Source: Acidimicrobiaceae bacterium (GTDB lineage Bacteria; Actinomycetota; Acidimicrobiia; Acidimicrobiales; Ilumatobacteraceae). Taken from it: a stretch of DNA of 12,799 bases. A program made the translations under genes and the position numbers. The stretch lies in assembly GCA_006515795.1 (NCBI GenBank), contig VFMC01000034.1, positions 1 to 12,799 on the forward strand, given 5' to 3'. The notes beneath the pieces were generated by a model. It was given only the letters and a program-made list of their open reading frames with translations. It had not been told where the DNA came from and did not search any database. Positions 4,859 through 12,336 of this stretch are shown one piece after another. The stretch's first letter is position 1; each line of letters opens with the position of its first letter.

Positions 4859-4887
4859 ACGCTAGCAACTCACGCCGAAGTGCCCAA
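4859..4887 (-). promoter_or_regulatory. Promoter of tRNA-Leu
   Basis: On the minus strand TTGGGC (4887-4882), a 17-base spacer and TAGCGT (4864-4859) form a sigma70-type promoter. Transcription would start near 4852, about eight bases before the mature tRNA 5' end. Confidence 0.55.
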
Positions 4888-4940
4888 CCCTGCCCACCGC
4901 TGCCCGACGCTCGCGACACGGTTCCACCTGGCCACAGAAG

Positions 4941-4946
4941 TACCCT
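4941..4946 (+). promoter_or_regulatory. Possible -10 element of the fhaA-pknB operon
   Basis: TACCCT lies nine bases before the ATG at 4956. No good -35 box stands at the usual distance. It would give a leaderless or very short leader. The gap between the divergent tRNA promoter and fhaA is short, so the operon promoter must lie here or further left, within the region of the tRNA gene. Confidence 0.3.
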
Positions 4947-4955
4947 GTGAGCGTC

Positions 4956-5783
4956 ATGGGCTTACAGTCCTTCGAGCGTGCTCTAGAGAATATGGTCGAG
5001 GTCGTGTTTACGCGTTCCAACCGCAGCAGCATCCGCCCAGTCGAACTGGGCCGCCGTCTCCTCCGTGAGATGGACGATCACCGCAACGTCGACGTGCATG
5101 GTCGCCGCATCGTGCCCAACGCGTTCACCTTCCACCTGAGTGCACGCGACCATGCCGGCTTCGCCGAGATCGAGCACGCGCTCAACCACGAGCTGTGCGA
5201 GGCAGCCCGCGAGTACGCACGCGACGAGGGCTACCACCTCGTCGGGCCGGTGAGCGTTGCGTTGCTCGTCGACAACGAACTGAAGGCGGGCCGGTTCGGC
5301 GTGCAGTCGTCGCTGCGTGAAGCCGGTCCCGCACCGGTCGTGCCGGAGCCGGCGATCTTCGAGGCCGTCGCGTTCGAGCCTGTGGCCGCGCCGTCACCGG
5401 TCCTCGTCGCCGACGCACCCCCGATGGTGGTGCCGTTCGAGGCCGCACCGGTCCTGATCGCGACACCCACACCGTCGGCGACGACGCACGTGGCCACCGC
5501 TCGGCTGCAGCTGCCGTCGGGGCAGCGCGTGAACATCGAGGCCGGCGTCGTCTCCATCGGACGACTTCCCGAGTGCACGGTCGCGCTCACCGATCCGAAC
5601 GTGAGCCGCCGCCATGCAGAGATCCACCCCGGGGAACCGATCATGGTCGTCGACCTCGGATCCACCAACGGCACGAAGGTGAACGGGCTGCGCATCGCCG
5701 GGCGCCAAGCGCTCGTCGACGGCGACATCATCAGCCTCGGCGGCACCCATCTCCGTTTCGAGGCGGCGCGCACGTCGGCATGA
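4956..5783 (+). CDS. fhaA: FhaA: DUF3662 plus FHA-domain phosphothreonine-binding protein
   Basis: The protein has 275 residues from ATG 4956 (MGLQSFERALENMVE), chosen over GTG 4947 because homologues start MGL-x-x-FE and a -10-like box ends at 4946. Residues about 1-117 are the DUF3662 domain typical of FhaA (RSSIRPVELGRRLLREMDDH, then the IVPNAFTFHLS region). A proline/alanine-rich linker follows (about 123-180), then a C-terminal FHA domain (about 182-268) with G202-R203, S217-R218-R219-H220 and the DLGSTNGT loop around N238. FHA domains bind phosphothreonine. In mycobacteria FhaA binds the phosphorylated pseudokinase domain of MviN and restrains peptidoglycan precursor export. It is soluble and cytoplasmic. 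It is shorter than mycobacterial FhaA because the linker is short. The stop overlaps the fhaB start by four bases (ATGA). Confidence 0.95.
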   Translation: MGLQSFERALENMVEVVFTRSNRSSIRPVELGRRLLREMDDHRNVDVHGRRIVPNAFTFHLSARDHAGFAEIEHALNHELCEAAREYARDEGYHLVGPVSVALLVDNELKAGRFGVQSSLREAGPAPVVPEPAIFEAVAFEPVAAPSPVLVADAPPMVVPFEAAPVLIATPTPSATTHVATARLQLPSGQRVNIEAGVVSIGRLPECTVALTDPNVSRRHAEIHPGEPIMVVDLGSTNGTKVNGLRIAGRQALVDGDIISLGGTHLRFEAARTSA

Positions 5784-6283
5784 CCGATCAGCTCCTCGAG
5801 ATCCTCAAGTTCGCGCTGCTGGCGCTGCTCTACCTCTTCTTCGCGCGTGTGCTGTGGGCCGTGTGGAGCGAGGTCCGCGGCCCGCGGGTCGGCCACGTGG
5901 CGATGCTGCCGACCGACCTCGAACCGAGTGACCCCACGCTTCCAGCCACGATTCCCCCTCCGGCCGCACGCGCCAAGCGACCGAAGTACGGCGCCGTCGG
6001 CAAGCTGGTTGTGATGCAGCCGCGTGAGCGCAAGGGTGCAACGTTCACCGTCACAGCTGAGATCACGATCGGCCGTGCCGCCTCTTGCACGATCGCGATC
6101 CTCGACGATTCGTTCGTGTCGCAAGTGCATGCCCGACTCTTCCAGGCCGATGGTGGCACATGGGTCGAAGACCTCGGCTCGACCAACGGCAGCTACCTGA
6201 ACGGCGCCAGGTTCTCGGTGGCTCACCCGATCACCAGGGGCGACCGGTTGCAGATCGGCTCCACCATCTTCGAGGCGAACTGA
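5780..6283 (+). CDS. fhaB: FhaB (FipA-like): membrane-anchored FHA-domain protein
   Basis: The protein has 167 residues. The ATG at 5780 overlaps the fhaA stop, and no Shine-Dalgarno is visible, so translation is probably coupled. One transmembrane helix (about 7-27, LEILKFALLALLYLFFARVL) is followed by a linker with prolines and a C-terminal FHA domain (about 72-165) facing the cytoplasm. FHA hallmarks are G98-R99 (ITIGRAASC), S114 and H117 (SFVSQVHARL), and DLGSTNGS with N136. The usual arginine after the serine is glutamine here (SQVH in place of SRRH), a small departure. In mycobacteria FhaB/FipA binds phosphorylated partners and links FtsZ with division proteins. The length is close to the mycobacterial protein. 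The stop overlaps the pstP ATG by one base (TGATG). Confidence 0.95.
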   Translation: MTDQLLEILKFALLALLYLFFARVLWAVWSEVRGPRVGHVAMLPTDLEPSDPTLPATIPPPAARAKRPKYGAVGKLVVMQPRERKGATFTVTAEITIGRAASCTIAILDDSFVSQVHARLFQADGGTWVEDLGSTNGSYLNGARFSVAHPITRGDRLQIGSTIFEAN

Positions 6284-7425
6284 TGGCTGCGTTGCACTGG
6301 GGCGCGGCCACCGACGCCGGCCGGGTGCGCGACGAGAACGAGGATGCCTTCGTCGCCGAGCCGATGGTCTTCGTGGTCGCCGACGGCATGGGCGGCCATC
6401 AGGCGGGCGAGGTGGCCAGTGCCCTCGCCGTGAGCACCCTGCGCGAACGGCTGCATGCCGGTGCAACGAGTGTCGACGTGGTGGTCGCCGCCGTGGTCGA
6501 GGCGAACGCGGCGATCTTCCAGACCGCCCACAACAACGTCGAGCAGCGCGGCATGGGCACCACCCTCTCCGCCATCGCCGTGCTTCCCCCCACGGTCGAA
6601 CGCCAGGAGCAACTGGCGCTGGTGAACGTCGGCGACAGCCGGGTGTACCTGTGGCGTCGCGGCGAGCTCACCCGAGCGACGGTGGATCACAGCTACGTGC
6701 AGGAACTGCTGGCCACGGGGCACATCACCGAGGCCGAGGCGCGCAGCCACCCACGGCGCAACATCGTCACCCGCGCACTGGGCATCGAGCCCTCTGTGCG
6801 CGTCGACGCATGGCTCCTGCCGCTGGTCCGCGCCGACCGCTTCGTCCTCTGCAGCGACGGCCTCGTCGACGAGGTCATCGACGAGGACATCCTCGACGTC
6901 ATCGTCGCCAACAACGACCCGCAAGAGGCCGCCGACGCGCTGGTGGCAATCGCCATCGCCAACGGCGGTCGCGACAACGTGACGGTGATCGTGGTGGACG
7001 TCGTCGACGGCATCGATCCCGATGAGTACCTCGCCGGGCTCTCCGAAGCAGACACCGAGGACATGACCGTCGAGCTCTCACGCCGACTCTCCGAAGCAGA
7101 CCCGCTTCCTCCCACGGAAGAGATCCCCGTCACCGAGTCGCGGTTGAAGCGCCGGCTCGGGAGGCAGTTGAGTGCCGGCACGTTCCTGATGTTCCTCCTC
7201 GGCGCGATGGCGCTCACCGTGATCGGCACGCTCATCGCCGTCGCCGTCACCAACTCCACCGATCAAGCCCCGACGACAACGACCACCACCACCACCACCA
7301 CGACGAGCACGACCACCACGACGACACCGACGAGCACGACCACGGGGTCATCGTCGCCATCCATCACACCCGCCGCGGCCAACACCGCGGTGCCCGAGGG
7401 CGGCACGACGAACAGCGCTCCATGA
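6283..7425 (+). CDS. pstP: PstP: membrane PP2C-family Ser/Thr protein phosphatase
   Basis: The protein has 380 residues from ATG 6283, which overlaps the fhaB stop; GAGG lies about eight bases upstream. Residues 1-240 are a PP2C/PPM phosphatase domain with RDENEDAF (16-23), metal ligand D34 (VADGMGGHQAGEVAS), GMGTT (90-94), NVGDSR (115-120), D192 (CSDGLVDEV) and D231 (GGRDNVTVIV). A juxtamembrane segment repeats LSEAD (253-257 and 269-273). One helix (about 300-323) crosses the membrane, followed by a tail of about 57 residues that is almost pure threonine at 331-354. It dephosphorylates PknB and its substrates. It is shorter than M. tuberculosis PstP, as the extracellular part is only the Thr-rich tail. 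The stop overlaps the next ATG by four bases. Confidence 0.96.
   Translation: MAALHWGAATDAGRVRDENEDAFVAEPMVFVVADGMGGHQAGEVASALAVSTLRERLHAGATSVDVVVAAVVEANAAIFQTAHNNVEQRGMGTTLSAIAVLPPTVERQEQLALVNVGDSRVYLWRRGELTRATVDHSYVQELLATGHITEAEARSHPRRNIVTRALGIEPSVRVDAWLLPLVRADRFVLCSDGLVDEVIDEDILDVIVANNDPQEAADALVAIAIANGGRDNVTVIVVDVVDGIDPDEYLAGLSEADTEDMTVELSRRLSEADPLPPTEEIPVTESRLKRRLGRQLSAGTFLMFLLGAMALTVIGTLIAVAVTNSTDQAPTTTTTTTTTTTSTTTTTTPTSTTTGSSSPSITPAAANTAVPEGGTTNSAP
7039..7101 (+). repeat. 15-bp in-frame direct repeat in pstP
   Basis: CTCTCCGAAGCAGAC occurs at 7039-7053 and 7087-7101, exactly 48 bp (16 codons) apart. Both copies encode L-S-E-A-D in the cytoplasmic linker between the phosphatase domain and the membrane helix. 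The bases between differ, so this is either a decayed tandem duplication of a 16-residue unit or repeated recoding of one short motif. Confidence 0.7.
7270..7347 (+). repeat. Threonine-codon low-complexity tract in pstP
   Basis: The tract is runs of ACC, ACG and ACA codons with a few AGC and CCG, coding for about 25 residues that are nearly all Thr. Mixed codons mean the peptide is under selection as well as any slippage. It lies outside the membrane. Confidence 0.8.
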
Positions 7426-10190
7426 GCACCGCTTCACCGATCGCCTCCGCCCGCCGGAGCACCGAGCTGGGACTCGTGATCATGGCCGGGTGCATCACGG
7501 CCGCGGCCTACACGCTCGCCTCGCTCGGCAAGAACGCCGAGATCCCTCCGATCATCGTTCCGTTCCTGATCGCGCTGCTCGGCCTGTTGGTGGGCGCGTG
7601 CATCGTCACCCGGCTCTTCGCCAGGGGCGCCGACGCAACCCTGCTCCCCCTCGTGGCGCTGCTGCACGGCCTCGGCTACGTGATGATCACGCGCCTCAAC
7701 GACCGCCTGGCCGGTCTGCAGACCACGTGGACCTTCATCGCCATCGTCGCCTACACCGGCGTGCTGATCGTGGTGCAGCGCACCTCCGACCTGGCCCGCT
7801 ACACGTGGACGTTCTTCACCGTCGGCGCCGGGCTGCTGGTGCTCCCTCTCGTGCCCGGCATCGGCAGGAGCTTCGGTGGTGCACGCATCTGGGTGAGCAT
7901 CGGGCCGATCAACTTCCAGCCGGGAGAGTTCGCCAAGATCGCGCTGGCGCTGTTCTTCGCCGGCTACCTCGCCGAACGACGCGAGCTCATCGCGATCAAC
8001 TCCTGGCGCATCGGCCCGCTCCACCTGCCCGAACCACGGCACCTCCTGCCGATCGCGATGGCGTGGGTCTTCGCCGTGGTCGTGATGGTGGGCCTAAAGG
8101 ACCTCGGCACCTCGTTGTTGTTCTTCGCGCTGTTCGTGGTGATGCTCTGGGTGGCCACCGAGCGGGCGAGCTTCCTCGCGATCGGTGTCGTCCTGTTCTC
8201 CGTCGCCGCGTACACGGCGTGGCTCCGCTTCCCCAACGTGCAGACCCGCGTGGCCATCTGGCGCGACCCGTGGTCGCAGTACGAGGGCCGCGGCTACCAG
8301 ATCGTGCAGGGCATGTTCGCGTTCGCCAACGGAGGTGTCGGCGGCACCGGCCTCGGCCTCGGCAACCCGAACAAGATCCCCGAGGTGAAGAACGACTTCA
8401 TCTTCGCCGCGTTCGGCGAAGAACTCGGCCTGCTCGGCGCCACCGCGATCATCATCGCCTTCCTGCTGATCATCGGCGGCGGCCTCCGTGTGGCGATCCG
8501 CGCCGAGCGCCCGTTCGAGAAGATCCTCGCCACCGGCCTCACCACGATCATCGGCTTCCAGGCGTTCATCATCATCGGTGGGGTGGTGCGCGTCGTGCCG
8601 CTCACCGGAATCACCCTGCCGTTCGTGAGCTACGGCGGCTCCAGCCTGCTCGCCAACTACGTGCTGCTGGCGCTGCTGATGCGGATCAGCGACTCCACGG
8701 CACGCCGGCTCGGTGAGGTTCCCGATGATCTCACCGTCGGCGAACGGCTCGAAGCGCGGCGCGCCGCGCGGCTCGCCAAACGTCAAGCCCGTCAAGCGCG
8801 CCACAACGACCGCCAGACCACCCGCGACTTCAATCGCCCCCGTGGCCCGATCGTCACCGCCGACGGTGTGGTCGTGGCCGACAGCGTTGCGTCGGCGCCC
8901 GGCGACTCGTTCAAGTACCAGCGGCGCTACCCCACCGGCGACCTGTTCGCCGGCATCACCGGGTACTACACGTTCAACTTCGGTAGCACGCAGCTCGAAC
9001 GCACCCAAGGCCAAGTGCTGCTCGGCACTACCGCTGCCCAGCGGGTGCAGGCGATCACCGGGCTGCTGGGCGGCTCCGACAACAGCGGTTCGGTGCTGCT
9101 CACCATGCGCAACGACGTGCAGCAAGTGGCCAAGGACGCGCTGAAGGACCCTACGACCGGAGAGATGCGGGAGGGTTCGGTGGTGGTGATGGAACCCTCG
9201 ACCGGAGCGATCCTGGCGATGTACAGCTTCCCCACCTTCGATCCGAACCTGGTCGCCGTGCACGACAGCGAGACGGCTCGCAACGTGCTCGACTTCCTCA
9301 ACAACTACCCCGGCAAACCGCTGCTCGCCAACGCCTACCAGGAGCGGTACATGCCGGGTTCGAGCTTCAAGGTGATCACCACCGGCATCGCCCTCGAGAA
9401 CGGCGTCACCGATCTGCAGCGCGTGTTCCCGGTGGAAACCGAGTACATCCCTCCCCAGACGACCGACCCGATCGCGAACTACGGCGGCAAGGCGTGCGGT
9501 GGCACGATGATCGAGGTGTTCTACCGCAGTTGCAACATCCCCTTCGCGCGGATGGCCCTTGAGCTCGGCCCCGAACGGATGGTGGCGGGCACCACCGCGT
9601 GGGGCATCGGCGAACAGCTCCCGATCGATCTGCCCGAAGCCGTGGCCAGCTCGTTCGGAGTCGTCGAAGACTTCACCGAGGCGCTGCCGTTGCTCGCCAT
9701 CGGCGGTTTTGGCCAAGGCAGCGACGTGATGGTGCCGCTGCACATGGCGATGGTGGCGGCCACAGTCGCCAACGGCGGCCGGATGATGGCGCCCTACGTG
9801 GTCGACGCAACCCGCTTCCACGACGGCTCGGTGCTCGAACGCACCCGCCCGAGCGTGTGGCGCACGCCGATCTCACCGCAGACCGCAACCCAGCTCAACT
9901 CGTTGATGGTGGGGGTGGTGAACCAGGGCACCGGCACCGCCATGCAGCTCGCCAACGGCATCCAGGCCGCCGGCAAGACCGGCACCGCCCAACTGAACGC
10001 GACCGGCGAACCGCAACGCTCGCACGCCTGGATCATCGGGTTCGCTCCGGCCGAGAGCCCTCGCTACGCGGTGTCGGTGGTGCTGAAGGGCACCAACGAC
10101 GAGATCAGCGCCGGCACCGGCGGGCGTCTCGCCGGCCCCATCGCCAAACAGGTCTTCGACTACCTCTTCGCCTCCGAGGCGCAACCATGA
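7422..10190 (+). CDS. rodA-pbpA: RodA-PbpA fusion: SEDS glycosyltransferase plus class B penicillin-binding protein
   Basis: One frame encodes 922 residues. Residues 1-425 are a RodA/FtsW/SpoVE polymerase of the SEDS family: many membrane helices, INFQPGEFAKIALALFFAGY (163-182), catalytic-type D227 in LKDLGTSLLFF, NDFIFAAFGEELGLLG (324-339) and FVSYGGSSLL (401-410). A basic cytoplasmic linker (about 428-470) leads to a transpeptidase (about 555-915) with S647-S-F-K650, S703-C-N705 and K852-T-G854. RodA polymerises lipid II and PbpA crosslinks the strands. In most actinobacteria they are two adjacent genes. The RPRGPIVTADG and SFKYQRRYPTGDLFAGITGY parts match the PbpA N-terminus, but its own transmembrane helix is missing. 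Topology then needs care: the transpeptidase must face outwards. The ATG overlaps the pstP stop (ATGA). Confidence 0.95.
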   Translation: MSTASPIASARRSTELGLVIMAGCITAAAYTLASLGKNAEIPPIIVPFLIALLGLLVGACIVTRLFARGADATLLPLVALLHGLGYVMITRLNDRLAGLQTTWTFIAIVAYTGVLIVVQRTSDLARYTWTFFTVGAGLLVLPLVPGIGRSFGGARIWVSIGPINFQPGEFAKIALALFFAGYLAERRELIAINSWRIGPLHLPEPRHLLPIAMAWVFAVVVMVGLKDLGTSLLFFALFVVMLWVATERASFLAIGVVLFSVAAYTAWLRFPNVQTRVAIWRDPWSQYEGRGYQIVQGMFAFANGGVGGTGLGLGNPNKIPEVKNDFIFAAFGEELGLLGATAIIIAFLLIIGGGLRVAIRAERPFEKILATGLTTIIGFQAFIIIGGVVRVVPLTGITLPFVSYGGSSLLANYVLLALLMRISDSTARRLGEVPDDLTVGERLEARRAARLAKRQARQARHNDRQTTRDFNRPRGPIVTADGVVVADSVASAPGDSFKYQRRYPTGDLFAGITGYYTFNFGSTQLERTQGQVLLGTTAAQRVQAITGLLGGSDNSGSVLLTMRNDVQQVAKDALKDPTTGEMREGSVVVMEPSTGAILAMYSFPTFDPNLVAVHDSETARNVLDFLNNYPGKPLLANAYQERYMPGSSFKVITTGIALENGVTDLQRVFPVETEYIPPQTTDPIANYGGKACGGTMIEVFYRSCNIPFARMALELGPERMVAGTTAWGIGEQLPIDLPEAVASSFGVVEDFTEALPLLAIGGFGQGSDVMVPLHMAMVAATVANGGRMMAPYVVDATRFHDGSVLERTRPSVWRTPISPQTATQLNSLMVGVVNQGTGTAMQLANGIQAAGKTGTAQLNATGEPQRSHAWIIGFAPAESPRYAVSVVLKGTNDEISAGTGGRLAGPIAKQVFDYLFASEAQP

Positions 10191-10291
10191 ACCCGCACCA
10201 GCTCCCCGCGCAGTCACGCACCGGCTGCACTCGGTATCCTCCCTCCACCGCGTCGTGCACTCGTGCGCGCACGAGAAGTAGGCACCTGTGA
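10187..10291 (+). CDS. 34-codon ORF bridging rodA-pbpA and pknB
   Basis: An ATG overlaps the rodA-pbpA stop (ATGA at 10187-10190), and the ORF's TGA at 10289-10291 overlaps the pknB GTG (GTGA at 10288-10291). Its product (MNPHQLPAQS and so on) is rich in R, T and S and matches no family I know. It may act only as a translated bridge that couples pknB to the upstream genes, as the pknB start has just a weak AAGTAGG sequence before it. A chance open frame of this length is quite possible in G+C-rich DNA. The same 97-base gap shows TATCCT (10235-10240) but no partner -35 box. Confidence 0.25.
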   Translation: MNPHQLPAQSRTGCTRYPPSTASCTRARTRSRHL

Positions 10292-12321
10292 CAGACAACA
10301 ACGAGCGCATCGTCTTGAACGATCGCTACGAGATCCAGAACCGCATCGGACGCGGCGGCATGGCCGACGTGTTCCTCGCCCGCGACCTCCTGCTCGATCG
10401 ACCGGTCGCGATCAAGGTGCTGTTCCCCGAGTTCGCCACCGACCCGAACTTCGTCGAGCGCTTCCGCCGCGAGGCACAGTCGGCAGCGAGCTTGAACCAC
10501 CCCAACATCGTGAGCGTGTACGACTGGGGCAAGTACTCCAACACCTACTTCATGGCGATGGAGTACGTGCAGGGCCGCACGCTTGCCGACATCCTCCGCG
10601 CCAACGGGCACGTCAGCTCGGTGCAGGCCGCCGAGATCGCCAGCGAGGTGTCGGCCGCGCTCAGCTTCGCCCACCGCAACGGCGTGGTTCACCGCGACAT
10701 CAAACCGGCCAACATCCTCATCGGCTCGGCCGGTCAGGTGAAGGTGGCCGACTTCGGCATCGCCCGGGCGATGAACGCTCCCACCGAGAGCAACCTCACC
10801 CAGGTGGGCTCGGTGATGGGCACGGCCACCTACTTCTCGCCCGAGCAGGCCCAGGGCGGGCAACCCGATCCGCGCAGCGATCTGTACTCGCTCGGGATCG
10901 TGCTGTACGAGATGGTGGCCGGCACACCGCCGTTCACCGGCGAGAACCCGGTGAGCATCGCCTACAAGCAGGTGCACGACAACCCGCGACCGCTCAACCA
11001 GTTGGTGGCCGACGTGCCCCGACCGTTCGAGGCGATCGTCGCCAAGCTGCTCGCCAAGAGCCCCGACATGCGCTACACCGACGCCGACGCGGTGCGCGAC
11101 GACCTGCGCCGGTTCCGGTCCGGCGAACCGGTGAAGGCGCTGTCCACGGTCGCGCCGCCGGCACCGGCAACCCTTCCCACCACAGCCATGGCACGCACCA
11201 CGGCCGTGCCGGCAACCGCCGTTGCGGCACGCACCACGGCGATGCCCAGCCAGCGCCAGCCACAACCGCAGCAGCAAGTTGCCTACGCCGAGCCGAACCG
11301 CAACGGGCTGTACGCGGTGCTCGGGTTCATCGCCGTCATCGCCCTCGTGGTAGGCGGCGTAGTGCTCTACAACGCACTCACCAAGACCGATCCGGTCATC
11401 GAAGAACCCACCACGGTCGTGGTGCCGAACGTCGTCGGCCTCGAGCTGGAGGCAGCCACGCAGGCGCTCACCGATGCCGGGCTGGAGACCGAGCTCGTCC
11501 CCACCGAGAACGCCGAGATTCCCGAGAACCAGGTGTTCCAGACCGACCCCGCTGCCGACACGGTGGTCGAGAAGGACTCGGTCGTGCGCGTCTTCTTCAA
11601 TCCGATCAAGGAACCTCAGCCCGTTCCCGACGTCGCCGGCCAGAACCTGGAGGAGGCCAAGCGGCTGCTCACCGAGTCGGGATTCCTTGCCGGCACGGTC
11701 ACATCCGAGGCATCCGACAAGCCGAAGGACACCGTCATCCGCACCGATCCGCCGGCAACCACCTCGCTCACCGTCGGCTCACCGGTCAACATCGTGCTTT
11801 CGGCCGGCCCCGACGCCAAGACCATCCCCAACGTCGCCGGCCAGAACCAAGACGCCGCCCGCCAACTGCTGGAAGGCGAACCGTTCAGGTTCGTCGTCAC
11901 CGCAGTCACCGAGGCGAGCGACACCGTCGTGGCCGGTGGCGTCATCCGCACCGAGCCGGCGATCGGCGGCGAGCTGGCGGTCGGTTCGCCGATCACGATC
12001 GTGGTCTCGCTCGGTCTCGAGCTCGTACAGGTGCCGCCCGTCGTCGGGCTCACCGAGGCCCAAGCCCGCAACGCGATCACCGCCAAGAACCTCACCGCGA
12101 CCGTCACGTTCCTGAACGTCGCCGCGGGCAGCGCCGACGACGGTCGGGTGGTTGCGCAGAACCCTGCGGCCGGCACCAAGGTGGCCCCCGGCTCGGCGGT
12201 CGGCCTACAGGTGGGACGCGCTGTCGTGCCGCCCACCACCAGCACCACCACCACGACCAGCACCACGCTGCCTCCCACCACCACTTCGACCACGACCACC
12301 ACCACCACGGTCGGGCCCTGA
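10288..12321 (+). CDS. pknB: PknB: transmembrane Ser/Thr kinase with four PASTA domains
   Basis: The protein has 677 residues from GTG 10288. The kinase domain (about 14-275) is complete: glycine loop GRGGMADV (21-28), K43 (VAIKV), HRDIKPAN with catalytic D137, DFG 155-157, and the activation loop SNLTQVGSVMGTATYFSPEQ. T171 aligns with the first of the two activating threonines of M. tuberculosis PknB, while the second (T173 there) is V173. A Pro/Ala/Thr/Gln juxtamembrane stretch (about 285-335) precedes one membrane helix (about 340-361). Four PASTA domains follow (about 376-439, 444-508, 510-576, 579-644), which in the family bind muropeptides and lipid II. A Thr-rich tail (648-677) ends the protein, which mycobacterial PknB lacks as far as I recall. 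The expected neighbour pknA is absent, so this may be the cluster's only kinase. Confidence 0.97.
   Translation: MTDNNERIVLNDRYEIQNRIGRGGMADVFLARDLLLDRPVAIKVLFPEFATDPNFVERFRREAQSAASLNHPNIVSVYDWGKYSNTYFMAMEYVQGRTLADILRANGHVSSVQAAEIASEVSAALSFAHRNGVVHRDIKPANILIGSAGQVKVADFGIARAMNAPTESNLTQVGSVMGTATYFSPEQAQGGQPDPRSDLYSLGIVLYEMVAGTPPFTGENPVSIAYKQVHDNPRPLNQLVADVPRPFEAIVAKLLAKSPDMRYTDADAVRDDLRRFRSGEPVKALSTVAPPAPATLPTTAMARTTAVPATAVAARTTAMPSQRQPQPQQQVAYAEPNRNGLYAVLGFIAVIALVVGGVVLYNALTKTDPVIEEPTTVVVPNVVGLELEAATQALTDAGLETELVPTENAEIPENQVFQTDPAADTVVEKDSVVRVFFNPIKEPQPVPDVAGQNLEEAKRLLTESGFLAGTVTSEASDKPKDTVIRTDPPATTSLTVGSPVNIVLSAGPDAKTIPNVAGQNQDAARQLLEGEPFRFVVTAVTEASDTVVAGGVIRTEPAIGGELAVGSPITIVVSLGLELVQVPPVVGLTEAQARNAITAKNLTATVTFLNVAAGSADDGRVVAQNPAAGTKVAPGSAVGLQVGRAVVPPTTSTTTTTSTTLPPTTTSTTTTTTTVGP
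12229..12318 (+). repeat. Threonine-codon low-complexity tract at the pknB 3' end
   Basis: The last 30 or so codons are mainly ACC/ACG with AGC and CCC, coding for a tail such as PPTTSTTTTTSTTLPPTTTS outside the membrane. The composition is like the pstP tail, with mixed codon use. Confidence 0.8.
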
Positions 12322-12336
12322 ACAGCCCGGGCGGCG

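Noticed and set aside
8094..9821. 575-codon minus-strand ORF opposite rodA-pbpA
   Set aside because: It is antisense shadow rich in H, E, G and R in G+C-rich DNA; the plus frame has clear SEDS and PBP motifs.
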